A DNA stretch of 64,000 bases from Pseudodesulfovibrio sp. S3 (GCF_004025585.1 NZ_QTZO01000010.1:47984-111983), one strand, 5' to 3'. Positions 9,087-18,240 are shown, numbered from the stretch's first letter. The notes: generated from the sequence alone by a model not told the origin. Translations and numbers: made by a program.

Positions 9087-10808
9087 CTACCGCAACTGCG
9101 GCATGGCCCGTTCATCGAGCCAGTTTAAAATGCGTTCGCTGGAAACAAAAGGCGCGCCGGACTGACAATGGAACTGCGCCCCCTGGTCGGCGGTGAATTC
9201 ATGGTAGGTCTTCATGGATTCCAGGCCGTTATAGAATTTCTTTGCCTGTGCATTGGACCCGGCTATCTGGTCGTCACTTGAATTGAGCACGAACATTTCA
9301 GTGTCTATTTCTCCAAGGACTTTTCCCATGCTGTATTTCTTCAACTCGGTGAACAACTCGAACGGGGAATCCGCATCAAAGGTCCAGAGCATCTGGTTGA
9401 TGAACTGCTTCAGGTCGGGATGCTTTTCCATTTCCGCATAGGCCAGCGCGTTCACCTTCTCCTTGCGACTTGCTTTGCCGACATCTTCTTTCAATTCTGC
9501 GGGAAACTTGGTCATGGTGCCGTCAAATACACTGTAGACGCCGCCGTCGACAATGCCCCAGCGGATACGCTTTTCATGGGCAAGAGCGCGTGGCACAAGG
9601 TACCCGCCCATGGAGTAGCCGATAATGGCGAGACGATCGGCATCGACTTCTGAACGGGTCAGGGCATAGTCAACCACAGGGGTGACGACCTTTTCCCAGT
9701 CGTGACGGAACGGCAGTTTCTGCACGGCGATGGCTTCACCCTGCCCCGGCCCTTCGTAGATAAGACAATTGTAGCCACGCTTGGCGGCGTGCACACCAAG
9801 AACCAAATAGAGGTCTTCGGCAGTACCGTCGAGCCCGGTCTGGATGAGCAACAGCGGGCGTTTCCTGCCGCTATTGTCTGCCTTGACAAAATATCCGGGA
9901 AGTGTGGTTTTCTCGTAGGGAATTCGAACTGGTTCGATCAAACCACCCGACAGCTTGGCAGCCTTGAGAAAGGTATTTCGCCCCTGTTCCCAGGCCACAT
10001 GTTTGCGCGGATCATTTGGCGGGAGATAGACTTCACTGGCGCGATAGTAGTTGGTTGCCCGGAAATACGCCTCCCTGGCACTGCGGGCATGCAGTGTTGA
10101 TGCAAACTCATCACCCATGGCACGCACTTTATCTGCCATGGAAGTCCACGACGTGTACCAGCTCTCCTTGTCGAAATCCTGGATACGGCTGGTGACGGTC
10201 AGAAGTTCGCCAAGGTCGGCTCCCCCCGAGGCAATCACGCCGAACCGCCAGAGACACTGAAAAACAAAGGAAGCATCGTTGAACTGAAATTTGTTCAGGG
10301 CACGCTCTTCAATGGCACGGGGGGCATTGCTGGGCTTGCCCCGATACGTATCCCAGTTGGTGACGGAGCCACTGATGTAGACCTGTCCCGGCAACGGGAA
10401 ATGCGTATGGATAAACACCCAATTCCGCTCGATGCCAGCATGCTTCACAAGGGCGTCCGCTATGGCATTGAGCATGCCCCGGACGTCGGCGTCACTGAAA
10501 AAGCCAGGGACATACAGATCGACGAACAACGGCTTGGTTCTTTCCTTGCCTTCATACACGATGTGATCGAACGTCTGCCAATAGTAGGTTATGAAGGATT
10601 CCCCGATACCCGTGTCTCTACTGACGTCCTTGCTGACAGCGGCCAAAACCTTGTGGATATCCAGATCACAGGGTGCCGAAGTGACCCTCACCATAGGGTC
10701 GGCAGGGTCGATACCCCCGGACGCCAGGACCACTGCGTGGCACAATACGACTGCGACGCACAGCACAAGAGGCGCAAGCCATTTCCCTGAAATATTACGA
10801 TGATCCAT
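9087..10808 (-). CDS. secreted alpha/beta hydrolase B (FrsA/DUF1100-like)
   Basis: A 573-residue exported paralogue of the next gene. A signal segment (KWLAPLVLCVAVVLCHAVVLA) follows the start and AGAGGAGA precedes it. About 130 extra N-terminal residues come before the shared helical region (WRFGVIASGGADLGELLTV here). The hydrolase core carries LLLIQTGLDGTAEDLY, the elbow IIGYSMGGY (Ser ~396) and a late FVLNSSDDQ acid motif. The probable His is in AQFHCQSGAP. It starts 54 bases after the MacB-like permease and is likely co-transcribed with it, an unusual partnership for a tripartite pump. Confidence 0.85.
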   Translation of the reverse strand: MDHRNISGKWLAPLVLCVAVVLCHAVVLASGGIDPADPMVRVTSAPCDLDIHKVLAAVSKDVSRDTGIGESFITYYWQTFDHIVYEGKERTKPLFVDLYVPGFFSDADVRGMLNAIADALVKHAGIERNWVFIHTHFPLPGQVYISGSVTNWDTYRGKPSNAPRAIEERALNKFQFNDASFVFQCLWRFGVIASGGADLGELLTVTSRIQDFDKESWYTSWTSMADKVRAMGDEFASTLHARSAREAYFRATNYYRASEVYLPPNDPRKHVAWEQGRNTFLKAAKLSGGLIEPVRIPYEKTTLPGYFVKADNSGRKRPLLLIQTGLDGTAEDLYLVLGVHAAKRGYNCLIYEGPGQGEAIAVQKLPFRHDWEKVVTPVVDYALTRSEVDADRLAIIGYSMGGYLVPRALAHEKRIRWGIVDGGVYSVFDGTMTKFPAELKEDVGKASRKEKVNALAYAEMEKHPDLKQFINQMLWTFDADSPFELFTELKKYSMGKVLGEIDTEMFVLNSSDDQIAGSNAQAKKFYNGLESMKTYHEFTADQGAQFHCQSGAPFVSSERILNWLDERAMPQLR

Positions 10809-10862
10809 TTGGAATCTCCTCTTCCGTAAAAAACATGTTTAACAAATTTTTATGAGTACTTA

Positions 10863-12044
10863 TTAAGACCGCAGGGCATCAATGGGACTCATGCGAGCCG
10901 CCTGTCGGGCCGGATAATACCCAAAGAACACACCGACAGCCGCAGACACGCCGATGCCAAGAATCGCCGCTATTCGGGAAACAAAGAATTCCCATCCTGT
11001 AAAACGGCAGATGATGGCGACGGCCCCGACACCCAGCGCCAGTCCGATGATCCCGCCCGCAAAGGACAACAGCACGGATTCGATGATGAACTGGAACTGG
11101 ATGTCACTTTGCTCGGCCCCGATGGCCCTGCGAATGCCGATCTCCCTGCGCCGTTCGGAAACAGAGACCAGCATGACGTTCATGACCCCCACCCCGCCGA
11201 CAATGAGTGAAATCGATCCGATGGCCCCCAGCAACAGCGTGAACATGCGCATCTGCCGATCCATCTGGGCCACCAGTTCCTCGGCACTGGTCATGCGAAC
11301 ACCCTGCCGGGAGGAATACTGAAAATACTCCTTCAATTGACGGTCGGCCTCACTGCTGACCCCATGCCCGGTCATGCGCGCGCCGAACATATTGACCTGT
11401 GGACGATCCGAACTGCGCATGGCCGCACCGATGGGCACCATGACACCTTCATTGATCTCATAGGGGCTGAATGTCCCTGAGGGGACCGCTCCGGCAACGC
11501 CGACCACAATGAACAACTTGTCGGCAAACACGACCTCTTTACCGACGGGATCATCCACCCCTTGTTCTGCCAGCCACTGGGCCTTGCTGCTGCCCAAAAC
11601 ACAAAAATTCGCATTCCCGTCAAGATTGGAAATGAACCGGCCCGACACAACAGGCACCTTGAATATATCCTTGAACTCTTCCGTCACCCCCAATCCGGGA
11701 GAAGAGGTCCTTTTGCCGCCATAGGTCAGCCGGGAATACAGCGAAACATAGGGAGCCGTGGTCTTGATCGTCGAGCATCGCTCCGGGACATTGAGAACAG
11801 CCTCAAGGTTCATGCCTTTGCTTTGGACACGCTGCCCACCCGCCACTGCCAGCCGAACCAGACAAACATCCGTGCCCATTTCTCGAAACTGCCTGATGGC
11901 TTCGTTTTCAACGATCTGCCCTACCGTCACCATGGCGATGACCGAACCGATACCGATAACAATACCGATCAGCGCAAGCAGGGAGCGCTGCTTGGCGCTC
12001 CACAGCGAACGCATTGACTCCTGTACGTTCTCACCGAAAATCAT
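10863..12044 (-). CDS. MacB-type ABC transporter permease
   Basis: A 393-residue permease of the MacB/FtsX fold: one N-terminal helix (LLALIGIVIGIGSVIAMV), a large periplasmic domain (~50-260), then three C-terminal helices ending YYPARQAARMSPIDALRS, the family's usual C-terminus. In MacB the ATPase is fused to this unit; here it is a separate upstream gene. The ATG at 12044 overlaps the ATPase stop in an ATGA arrangement, implying coupled translation. With the adaptor and TolC genes upstream it should form a mechanotransmission-type pump acting on periplasmic substrates. Confidence 0.92.
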   Translation of the reverse strand: MIFGENVQESMRSLWSAKQRSLLALIGIVIGIGSVIAMVTVGQIVENEAIRQFREMGTDVCLVRLAVAGGQRVQSKGMNLEAVLNVPERCSTIKTTAPYVSLYSRLTYGGKRTSSPGLGVTEEFKDIFKVPVVSGRFISNLDGNANFCVLGSSKAQWLAEQGVDDPVGKEVVFADKLFIVVGVAGAVPSGTFSPYEINEGVMVPIGAAMRSSDRPQVNMFGARMTGHGVSSEADRQLKEYFQYSSRQGVRMTSAEELVAQMDRQMRMFTLLLGAIGSISLIVGGVGVMNVMLVSVSERRREIGIRRAIGAEQSDIQFQFIIESVLLSFAGGIIGLALGVGAVAIICRFTGWEFFVSRIAAILGIGVSAAVGVFFGYYPARQAARMSPIDALRS

Positions 12045-12709
12045 CGTGGTTCCACCAATCCATCCTGCATGAGCACGGACCGACCGCACAGCCTGGCGAG
12101 TCCCGGGTCATGAGTGATGATGATGACGGTGATGCCTTCATCGGCGTTCAGCGAAAGAAACAATTCCATGATTTCGGAGCTGGTGACAGTATCCAGCGCC
12201 CCGGTAGGTTCATCCGCCAGAATGAGCGACGGACTGCCGCACAAGGCGCGCGCGATGGCAACCCGCTGCTGCTGGCCGCCGGACAACTCGCCGGGCCGGT
12301 GGTCCTCCCTGTCGCTCATGCCCACCTTGGAGAGCATTTCACGCCCCCGCTCCACGCGATCCTTCATGCGTATGCCCCGATACAGCAAGGGAAGGCAGAC
12401 GTTATCCAGGGCCGTCAGCTTGGGGAGCAGGTTGAATTGCTGGAAGACAAAACCGATCCGGCTGTTGCGGATACGCGACAGCTCGTTGTCGGCAAGGCCG
12501 TCAGCGCAACGCCCTTCAAAAAAATACTCGCCGGATGTCGGCTGGTCCAGGAATCCGAGGATGTTCATCAGCGTGCTCTTGCCGCAACCGGATGATCCCA
12601 GAACAGCCAGCATCTCCCCCTGGTCCACGCGCATGTCCACGCCTTTGAGGATCTCGACATCCATTGAACCAAGCCGGTACGATTTATGGATATTCTTGAG
12701 ATCAATCAC
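12041..12709 (-). CDS. MacB/LolD-type ABC transporter ATPase
   Basis: A 222-residue stand-alone nucleotide-binding protein that drives the permease encoded next. Walker A is GSSGCGKST (~residues 37-45), the Q-loop lies in FVFQQFNLLP, the signature is [15 protein letters not shown], Walker B is LILADEPTGALD, and the switch His is in IIITHD. Length and motifs match LolD/MacB N-terminal ATPases. It lies 8 bases after the adaptor gene and overlaps the permease by 4 bases, so subunits are made together. Confidence 0.95.
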   Translation of the reverse strand: MIDLKNIHKSYRLGSMDVEILKGVDMRVDQGEMLAVLGSSGCGKSTLMNILGFLDQPTSGEYFFEGRCADGLADNELSRIRNSRIGFVFQQFNLLPKLTALDNVCLPLLYRGIRMKDRVERGREMLSKVGMSDREDHRPGELSGGQQQRVAIARALCGSPSLILADEPTGALDTVTSSEIMELFLSLNADEGITVIIITHDPGLARLCGRSVLMQDGLVEPR

Positions 12710-12717
12710 GACAATCC

Positions 12718-14457
12718 CTACTGTGCCGGACCAATGAGGATGGTCGCACCGGGCTTGAGTCCGGAAACGATTTCAACCTCGGTCAGTGTGGTGTATCCCG
12801 TCTCCACGGCCGTCTCCGCCACGTTTCCGTCACCCTCCACAACGCGGACCATGCTGCCCTCACCGGCCCGATGGACAGCAGTCAAAGGCACAAGCAGCGC
12901 CTCCGGATTGGAGTAGGTCTCAACCTGCATATTGGCGGTCATGCCCAGGCGTACCGTCTTCTCCACGTCGTCGGGAAGATCACGCAGCCGTATGGTCGTG
13001 GTAAAGGTCGGCACCTGCCCATCATTGGCCTGTGAGGATATCTGCGAAATACGCCCCTTGAGTTGGATGCCGGGAAAGGCATCGCCCGACACCAGCACAG
13101 GCTGCCCTTTCTCAAGGTTGTTGATATCCAGCTCATCGACTTCGGTGGTGATGGAAAGCCCCTCAAGACTGCCGACGGAAAGCAGGGCCTGCCCCTCGTT
13201 CACGGACATCCCTGCAGTAACGTTGTTCGCATCCTTGTCCTTGGAACTTGGCCGAATGGCTATCCCCGAAACCGGCGCCCTGATCTCGGTCTGTGCCAGC
13301 TTTTCTTCTGCCGCCTTCATCTTTGCCTCGGCGTTCTCCATTTCCATTTGGGCGATCTCGCGATATTCGTCGTCCCCCTTGTCCAAAGTCGACTGCAGGC
13401 TCTCCTCACTGGCCACATATTGCATCTTCTTGTCCTGCACATCCTCAACCGAAGAATCGTACTCGCTTCTGGGTATGATTCCCTGTTCATACAGCGTCTT
13501 GTCCTCAAGGACCTTGTCCTGCGCCTTCCTGAGCTGACTTTTGGCCTGGCTCAAGGCCCGTTTGGCCTTGGCGACATCAGGCGTCCTGTCCCACCCTTCG
13601 AGCTCCAGGGACTTCTTTTTGGCCTTGATATACGCTGCGCGTGCATCCCGAACCTTGGCGGCCATATCCGCTGTATCCAAAACAAGGAGGAGCTGATCAC
13701 GCTCCACCCTGTCGCCATAAAAGAACAGCTTGCGCTCGACCTTGGCCTGAAACGGGGCCGCCAGGATCACTTCTTCCAAAGGAGCCACGATCCCGGAAAG
13801 GGAAATGCTCCGCGTCACTGGACGGGGGTTGACGATCATGGAATTCTGCTGCCCGGAATCGCCGCTTCGCGCAGCGGTCAACGCCCCGGAACCAAAGGTG
13901 GAAGGACTGCCTACCCAATAATATATCCCGAGGCCGAGAAACAGAATCAGGATGGCCGCAGTGAGCCAATTGCGAATCTTTTGCCCCTGCTGGAGAGATG
14001 CCTCCAACGCTTTTCCGTTCTCATCGGCCTGGCGCAGGGCGGCTTTCAGTTCGTCGTTCAAGGCACACTCGCTCGCCTTGAGTTTCTCCATCTCCGTGGC
14101 ATCGCGCAGGACCAGGAAGGCGCCCTCTATTTTCCCGGTCTCATTGCGCAGGTGGGAGGCGGTCACGGCGAGAAAACGCGTTGAGCCGTCCGGGCGGACA
14201 TAGTCGAGAAACCGGTCGCGTATCGCGGTCCCTTCGTAAACAGAATCCAGCAGAACCTGCAAAAAGGCGTCGTTGCCTTCTTCTTCAAGGACTATCCTGG
14301 CAAGGGTCAGGTTGCCCTCTCCCAGGTCGATCCCCATAATCGAGGACGCAGCGGCGTTCCCCCCGACGATCTCCCCTTCGGCGCTGAGGACCATGACCCC
14401 TTCACCCATGTGTTGCAGGATGCTGTCTGTAACAACTTTTTTCCAATCAATTCCCAT
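12718..14457 (-). CDS. PAS-fused MacA/HlyD-family periplasmic adaptor
   Basis: A 579-residue adaptor of a tripartite pump with an unusual cytoplasmic head. Residues ~5-115 form a PAS domain (MGEGVMVLSAEGEIVGGNAA and FLDYVRPDGSTRF). A coiled linker follows, then one membrane helix (WLTAAILILFLGLGIYY, ~164-181), then a normal MacA-like adaptor: barrel-sandwich halves, a helical hairpin (~260-380), beta-barrel and membrane-proximal domain ending PGATILIGPAQ. Ordinary MacA proteins begin just before the membrane helix. The start at 14457 is 2 bases after the TolC stop, with GGTGGT inside the tolC end. The PAS domain suggests that a cytosolic signal could gate assembly; this is inference. Confidence 0.9.
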   Translation of the reverse strand: MGIDWKKVVTDSILQHMGEGVMVLSAEGEIVGGNAAASSIMGIDLGEGNLTLARIVLEEEGNDAFLQVLLDSVYEGTAIRDRFLDYVRPDGSTRFLAVTASHLRNETGKIEGAFLVLRDATEMEKLKASECALNDELKAALRQADENGKALEASLQQGQKIRNWLTAAILILFLGLGIYYWVGSPSTFGSGALTAARSGDSGQQNSMIVNPRPVTRSISLSGIVAPLEEVILAAPFQAKVERKLFFYGDRVERDQLLLVLDTADMAAKVRDARAAYIKAKKKSLELEGWDRTPDVAKAKRALSQAKSQLRKAQDKVLEDKTLYEQGIIPRSEYDSSVEDVQDKKMQYVASEESLQSTLDKGDDEYREIAQMEMENAEAKMKAAEEKLAQTEIRAPVSGIAIRPSSKDKDANNVTAGMSVNEGQALLSVGSLEGLSITTEVDELDINNLEKGQPVLVSGDAFPGIQLKGRISQISSQANDGQVPTFTTTIRLRDLPDDVEKTVRLGMTANMQVETYSNPEALLVPLTAVHRAGEGSMVRVVEGDGNVAETAVETGYTTLTEVEIVSGLKPGATILIGPAQ

Positions 14458-14459
14458 TA

Positions 14460-16070
14460 TTACCACCATGTCCATACGAGCGGTCTGACCTCGTCGTTCA
14501 ACTCTTTTTCCAACGCGGCATCGTCATGTTTGAATTCTACCTTCCACGTATCCATGGTCGTGCCGAGCAATTGATCCAGTTCCAGAAGGGACTGAAGGTA
14601 GGAGATGGAACTGGCGACTTCATCCTGTTGCGCCTGAACCAACTGGTCCTGATAGGTGACCACCTGAAAGTTGGTGGAACGCCCTGTCATGAGCTTGGTG
14701 TTCTCATTGTCCAACTGCTTGGCCTTAAGTTCGGAATTGCGTTTCGCCAACGTGATGAACTTGAGCCGCATATTCACATTGCGGACCGTGTTCGCAACCG
14801 AGGTTTGAAGGTCGGTTTCCGCTTTTTGCAACTCGATCTTGGAACGGCGCTTGTCCGAAACGGCCTGCAGGAGAGCCTGCTTCCGATTCAGGTAGTCTTC
14901 GCCCCACAGGTTGATGGGAGCACTGAGCTCCAGGCCCGCCTTGAACTCGGTGTCGGTATGGTTGTAACCGGGGTTGTCATTGGAATAGGCTTCGCCATAC
15001 CCGCCCTTGAGCGACAGGTCCCACATACGTTCGTTCTCGGCCATCATGAACCGGGTTTCCGCCTCGGTCACGGCAAAGACCTTATCCAGATAGGCCTGAT
15101 TGTTCTTCACGGCCACGACCATGCACGCGTCCAGGTCAGGAGTGACGATCCGGTAGTCCGTCTTCACCGGATCAATGACAAGGTTCGGTTCAAGGTTCAG
15201 AAAATTCAACAGATTGCGCCTGGCATCATCAAAGCTGTTTCGGGTCTGCTCCAGGGACAGCTCCTGCGAGGCCTCATCGGCTTCGGCCTGGACCACGTCG
15301 CTTTGCGACATCCGCCCCAGCTCCATCTTGAGACGGTTGGTCTCCAGCAGCCGTTTGGATCGTTCAAGCGCCTGTCTCTGGATTTCCAGGTTTTCCTTTG
15401 CCTGAACAAAGGTAAAAAAATGATTTACGCCTTCATTTATCAAACCGCTCAGGGAATCGCGCAAACTCAATATGTTGCGTTGCTCCTGGATACGAGCAAG
15501 CTGGATGGAGGCCATGTTATAGTCGATACCGCCTCCCTTGAGGAGGGGCTGGGTGACATTGATGCTCCAGGAGGACTGTTGCCCGCCCGACCTGCTGCTG
15601 TCGCGGTCGATCTTTCCGGCCGCGCTGTCATAGGAAAGACTTCCGTCGGTGTTGTCATTGTGGGTATTGTCCCAAGTGAATGTCAGGGTGGCCCCTGTCG
15701 GAACCTTTTGGTCCACGGTCGCCGTGGCTCCGACACCCGCCGTTGTCGAAGATGCCCTTTGGGACTGTCCCCGCATCCGCTTTCTCTTCTCGATGGCTTC
15801 AAGATTGACCGTGCCGTCGACATTGACATTGGGCTCGAACTTGGCTTCAGCCTGTTCAAGATTGAACTTCTGCAGGACACGGCTCAAATAAGAGGTCTGC
15901 ACATTCAGGTTGTTGCGCAGCACCAACCCGACCACATCTCCCATATTCAGCTGCAGCACCACAGGTTCCACGGCGTCGGGCGTTTCCTCTGCCAGAGATT
16001 GCCCGGCACTGGCCAACGTCAAAAGTACACAGCTGACAATGATCCACACTGACCGCTGATATTCTTTCAA
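14460..16070 (-). CDS. TolC-family outer-membrane efflux protein
   Basis: A 536-residue outer-membrane channel protein, first gene of the export operon. I choose the TTG at 16070 because GAGGAGAACGC directly precedes it and a clean signal peptide follows (KEYQRSVWIIVSCVLLTLA to SLAEE). An in-frame ATG 48 bases further upstream lacks a ribosome site. The mature part has the family's two long alpha-helical repeats, seen as NLEIQRQALERSKRLLETN and the later LKFITLAKRNSELKAKQ, with a central Asn/Gly-rich strand region. The direct-repeat element at 16212-16242 lies about 140-170 bases upstream of the start. Confidence 0.92.
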   Translation of the reverse strand: MKEYQRSVWIIVSCVLLTLASAGQSLAEETPDAVEPVVLQLNMGDVVGLVLRNNLNVQTSYLSRVLQKFNLEQAEAKFEPNVNVDGTVNLEAIEKRKRMRGQSQRASSTTAGVGATATVDQKVPTGATLTFTWDNTHNDNTDGSLSYDSAAGKIDRDSSRSGGQQSSWSINVTQPLLKGGGIDYNMASIQLARIQEQRNILSLRDSLSGLINEGVNHFFTFVQAKENLEIQRQALERSKRLLETNRLKMELGRMSQSDVVQAEADEASQELSLEQTRNSFDDARRNLLNFLNLEPNLVIDPVKTDYRIVTPDLDACMVVAVKNNQAYLDKVFAVTEAETRFMMAENERMWDLSLKGGYGEAYSNDNPGYNHTDTEFKAGLELSAPINLWGEDYLNRKQALLQAVSDKRRSKIELQKAETDLQTSVANTVRNVNMRLKFITLAKRNSELKAKQLDNENTKLMTGRSTNFQVVTYQDQLVQAQQDEVASSISYLQSLLELDQLLGTTMDTWKVEFKHDDAALEKELNDEVRPLVWTWW

Positions 16071-16211
16071 AGCGTTCTCCTCAAAACCAGTCAAAGTGAA
16101 ATGGCGGCTGCAGGACAAGTCCCCAAAAGGAGTTTGGCTGATTACAACCCAATATCCTTAGGGAAAATGTCTATTCAAGTACATTGCAGCTTCAAAAGAG
16201 AGTGTAGAATT

Positions 16212-16242
16212 GTCAATTCCATTCCACGTGAATTAACGTGAA
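16212..16242 (-). promoter_or_regulatory. direct-repeat operator A (TolC operon)
   Basis: Read on the minus strand: TTCAC, 5 bases, TTCAC, 11 bases, TTGAC. The two TTCAC copies start exactly 10 bp apart, at 16242 and 16232. TTGAC begins at 16216, 16 bp after the second copy. Copies B, C, D and E have the same geometry. The TTGAC may serve as a -35 box, but no good -10 lies at 17 bp, which suits an activator-dependent promoter. Confidence 0.72.
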
Positions 16243-16365
16243 TAAGCCAACAACACCCCCATATTGTTCGCCATATCCACAACTCTCGTGAACCTCGCCG
16301 ACAAAAGAAAAAAGAGAAGGACGCAGAGGAATTGATTTGAAAAAGGCAATCTCAACAAACCTTGA

Positions 16366-16398
16366 GGAGCCCCCAAGTGCCATCCGGCCGGGGGCTCC
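16366..16398 (-). terminator. hairpin after the first small secreted gene
   Basis: GGAGCCCCC (16366-16374) pairs perfectly with GGGGGCTCC (16390-16398). It lies 22 bases past the stop of the gene ending at 16421. No clear T-run follows on the minus strand. Confidence 0.5.
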
Positions 16399-16420
16399 CT
16401 TGCGTCACCAGGCAACAATT

Positions 16421-16822
16421 CTATTTCGTAGGGCAGCCCCTCTCGGTCATGGCCGAAGAATACCAGGAGAAATTGTCGGCGTTGTTGGAGTAAACAACGC
16501 AGTACTGATAGCCGCTCATCCCGATATTTTCATAACAGGGCTCAAGCTCCCGCCGATTGTCCCAGATGACCTTGCCCACTATGGTGGCCACCTCGATCCC
16601 GCAGAGCACTTCCGTTACTTTGGGAAAGGAAGCAGCATTCACCCCGCCAGCCTCTCTGATCTTGTTGGCATTCGAATCGCTCGCAGGCGCATTCTTGAGA
16701 TACTCCTCCACGGCACTCCTCAACTGGGCCCCGGAAGGGTCTGTATCGCCCGCCAGCGCGGAAACAGAAAAAAGCAATCCGGCCATAGCCACCGCAGCAA
16801 CCAGTAACGTGATACTCTTCAT
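16421..16822 (-). CDS. small secreted four-Cys protein, paralogue 1
   Basis: A 133-residue exported protein. The start at 16822 follows AAGGAGG and begins a Sec signal peptide (MKSITLLVAAVAMAGLLFSVSALA). The mature ~109 residues open with GDTDPSGAQLR, continue VEEYLKNA and KIREAGG, then LCGIEVAT, VIWDNR, YCVVYS and a C-terminal Cys. It has four mature cysteines. Two other proteins here (18680-19051 and 19955-20380) share ETDP-type starts, VE-x-YL, GG, LC-x-[IL]E-[VI]-AT, IWD-x-R and YC-x2-YS, so they form a family I do not recognise. It has its own operator copy (B). An extracellular role is inferred from the signal peptide and cysteines only. Confidence 0.8.
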   Translation of the reverse strand: MKSITLLVAAVAMAGLLFSVSALAGDTDPSGAQLRSAVEEYLKNAPASDSNANKIREAGGVNAASFPKVTEVLCGIEVATIVGKVIWDNRRELEPCYENIGMSGYQYCVVYSNNADNFSWYSSAMTERGCPTK

Positions 16823-16899
16823 AACGAACCTCCTTGGAATTAAGGCATGCACCAGGATGGTTTAGGCCTGATATGCACATCACAAGAGAGGCTGTTGCT

Positions 16900-16930
16900 G
16901 TCAATTCCATTCCACGTGAATCAGTGTGAA
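16900..16930 (-). promoter_or_regulatory. direct-repeat operator B
   Basis: On the minus strand, TTCAC copies start at 16930 and 16920 and TTGAC at 16904, with the same 10-bp and 16-bp spacings as copy A. Copies A and B also share much of the sequence after TTGACA, including CTCTCTT. It lies about 80-110 bases upstream of small secreted paralogue 1. Confidence 0.72.
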
Positions 16931-16996
16931 AAAAGGCTCTAACCACTCGTTTTAATGCATAACGAGACAACACGGCCCCACAATAAAAAGAACATT

Positions 16997-17027
16997 TTCA
17001 CGGGTATTCACATGGTTTTTTTTTGAC
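16997..17027 (+). promoter_or_regulatory. direct-repeat operator C
   Basis: On the plus strand, TTCAC starts at 16997 and 17007 and TTGAC at 17023, the same geometry as A and B. It faces the DsbC-like gene, which starts at 17130, and is divergent from copy B 66 bases away. Thus the intergenic region drives paralogue 1 and the thiol protein in opposite directions. Confidence 0.72.
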
Positions 17028-17129
17028 TGCCTGGCCAGGTTGCGCCACCGTTCCTCATCGTTTTGCAACCTCCGTGCGCTCGCCCGTCACCCATCGCGGG
17101 CCTGCTGCATTAAACCCCCTGGAGCTGGC

Positions 17130-18206
17130 GTGACATATCGAACCGGGATTCTGCTCATCATAGCCTTGGTCGGAACCCTCGTCCCCGGCAGCCTGAAAGC
17201 GGCGGAACAGCCTTTGGCCGCCGGGCATTACCAAACAGACAACGTGGCGATGCGCCTCGACGAGAAGGCGTTTCGATCCAACCTTGCCGCCCACTTTTCC
17301 CGAATCCTCGCCTCACAGGCGAGAGACGGACTCCAAGCGAAACCCATGGCGCTGGAACCGGCGGATTTCACCATTGAGGAAAAACAACCTGTCCAACTCG
17401 GACCGAACGTCTACTTTGCCGTCAAGATCGCTCTCAAACAGGAAACGGGACACGGCCTGGACCGGCATTTTCCCTTCAAAACGGTCACTGATCCGACAGG
17501 TACGCTCCTGTTCGGACCGATCCTCGACATTCGGGACGGAAGAGAGGCTATCCTGTCCAGGGCCCCGGCCGTCACCCGCATTAAATTCCCCCAGTCGGTC
17601 ACACCGGCGACCTTCCTGACCGGCGCAGGCACCACGGATATCATTTTCATCTCCGATCCGTTCTGCCGATACTGCCGCAAGGGGTATACCTTCCTGAACG
17701 AAAACATGTCGAAAATCCGCAATATCAGAATCGCCCACAATCCGCTCTCGCCGCAGACAGGTTCCGCCATTGCCACCTGGGTCATGGAGTATGCGCTGGA
17801 CAACAATATCCGGCCTGCGGAGATCCTGCGGTTTTCCTACACGGACCTCAAGCCGGTCAGCCCGGTTCGCGACGATGGAACCCGGCTGAAGCCTGAAGAA
17901 GTTTCGCTGGAGATTCTAGCCCAGTACAAAGAATTCACGCCGGAGTTGTTCATGGCGACCCAAGGCGAACTCATGCCGTTCTACGAAAGGCTGATCAGCG
18001 AATACGCGCCCGCCATGATAGCCGACCAGTCCGCATTGAAAAACGCCGGATTCACCTCAAGTCCTTTTTTCATCGTCAACAACACCGTCATTACCGGGTT
18101 GGATGAAAAAGCCTTGCGCGAGGCCCTGGGGAGCACGGAGACGACTGCTGCGCCTCTGCAAGGCGACATGTGCAGGGACGGAGACAACGCCAACTGCGAC
18201 CAATAA
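17130..18206 (+). CDS. exported thioredoxin-fold thiol-disulfide protein (DsbC/DsbG-like)
   Basis: A 358-residue periplasmic protein. The GTG at 17130 is chosen because GGAG lies 5 bases before it and a signal peptide follows (TYRTGILLIIALVGTLVPGSLKA). The active site CRYC (~179-182) stands in FISDPFCRYCRKGYTFL, followed by a thioredoxin-fold cis-Pro region near FTSSPFFIVNNT. An N-terminal ~150-residue region may be a dimerisation domain as in DsbC/DsbG, though it is longer than usual. The C-terminus has two more cysteines. It shares an operator with the four-Cys proteins on both sides, so forming or repairing their disulfides is a reasonable inference. Confidence 0.8.
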   Translation: MTYRTGILLIIALVGTLVPGSLKAAEQPLAAGHYQTDNVAMRLDEKAFRSNLAAHFSRILASQARDGLQAKPMALEPADFTIEEKQPVQLGPNVYFAVKIALKQETGHGLDRHFPFKTVTDPTGTLLFGPILDIRDGREAILSRAPAVTRIKFPQSVTPATFLTGAGTTDIIFISDPFCRYCRKGYTFLNENMSKIRNIRIAHNPLSPQTGSAIATWVMEYALDNNIRPAEILRFSYTDLKPVSPVRDDGTRLKPEEVSLEILAQYKEFTPELFMATQGELMPFYERLISEYAPAMIADQSALKNAGFTSSPFFIVNNTVITGLDEKALREALGSTETTAAPLQGDMCRDGDNANCDQ

Positions 18207-18211
18207 CAAAA

Positions 18212-18240
18212 CCGCCCTGCCGACAACATCGGCAGGGCGG
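18212..18240. terminator. strong bidirectional hairpin
   Basis: CCGCCCTGCCGA pairs perfectly with TCGGCAGGGCGG over a CAACA loop. It lies 5 bases after the DsbC-like stop and 40 bases past the end of the converging gene at 18281. AACAAAA precedes it on the plus strand, giving TTTTGTT after the stem for minus-strand transcripts. Confidence 0.8.

Noticed and set aside
14526..16052. 508-codon open frame on the plus strand
   Set aside because: Mirror of the TolC gene; low-complexity translation caused by GC-rich codons.
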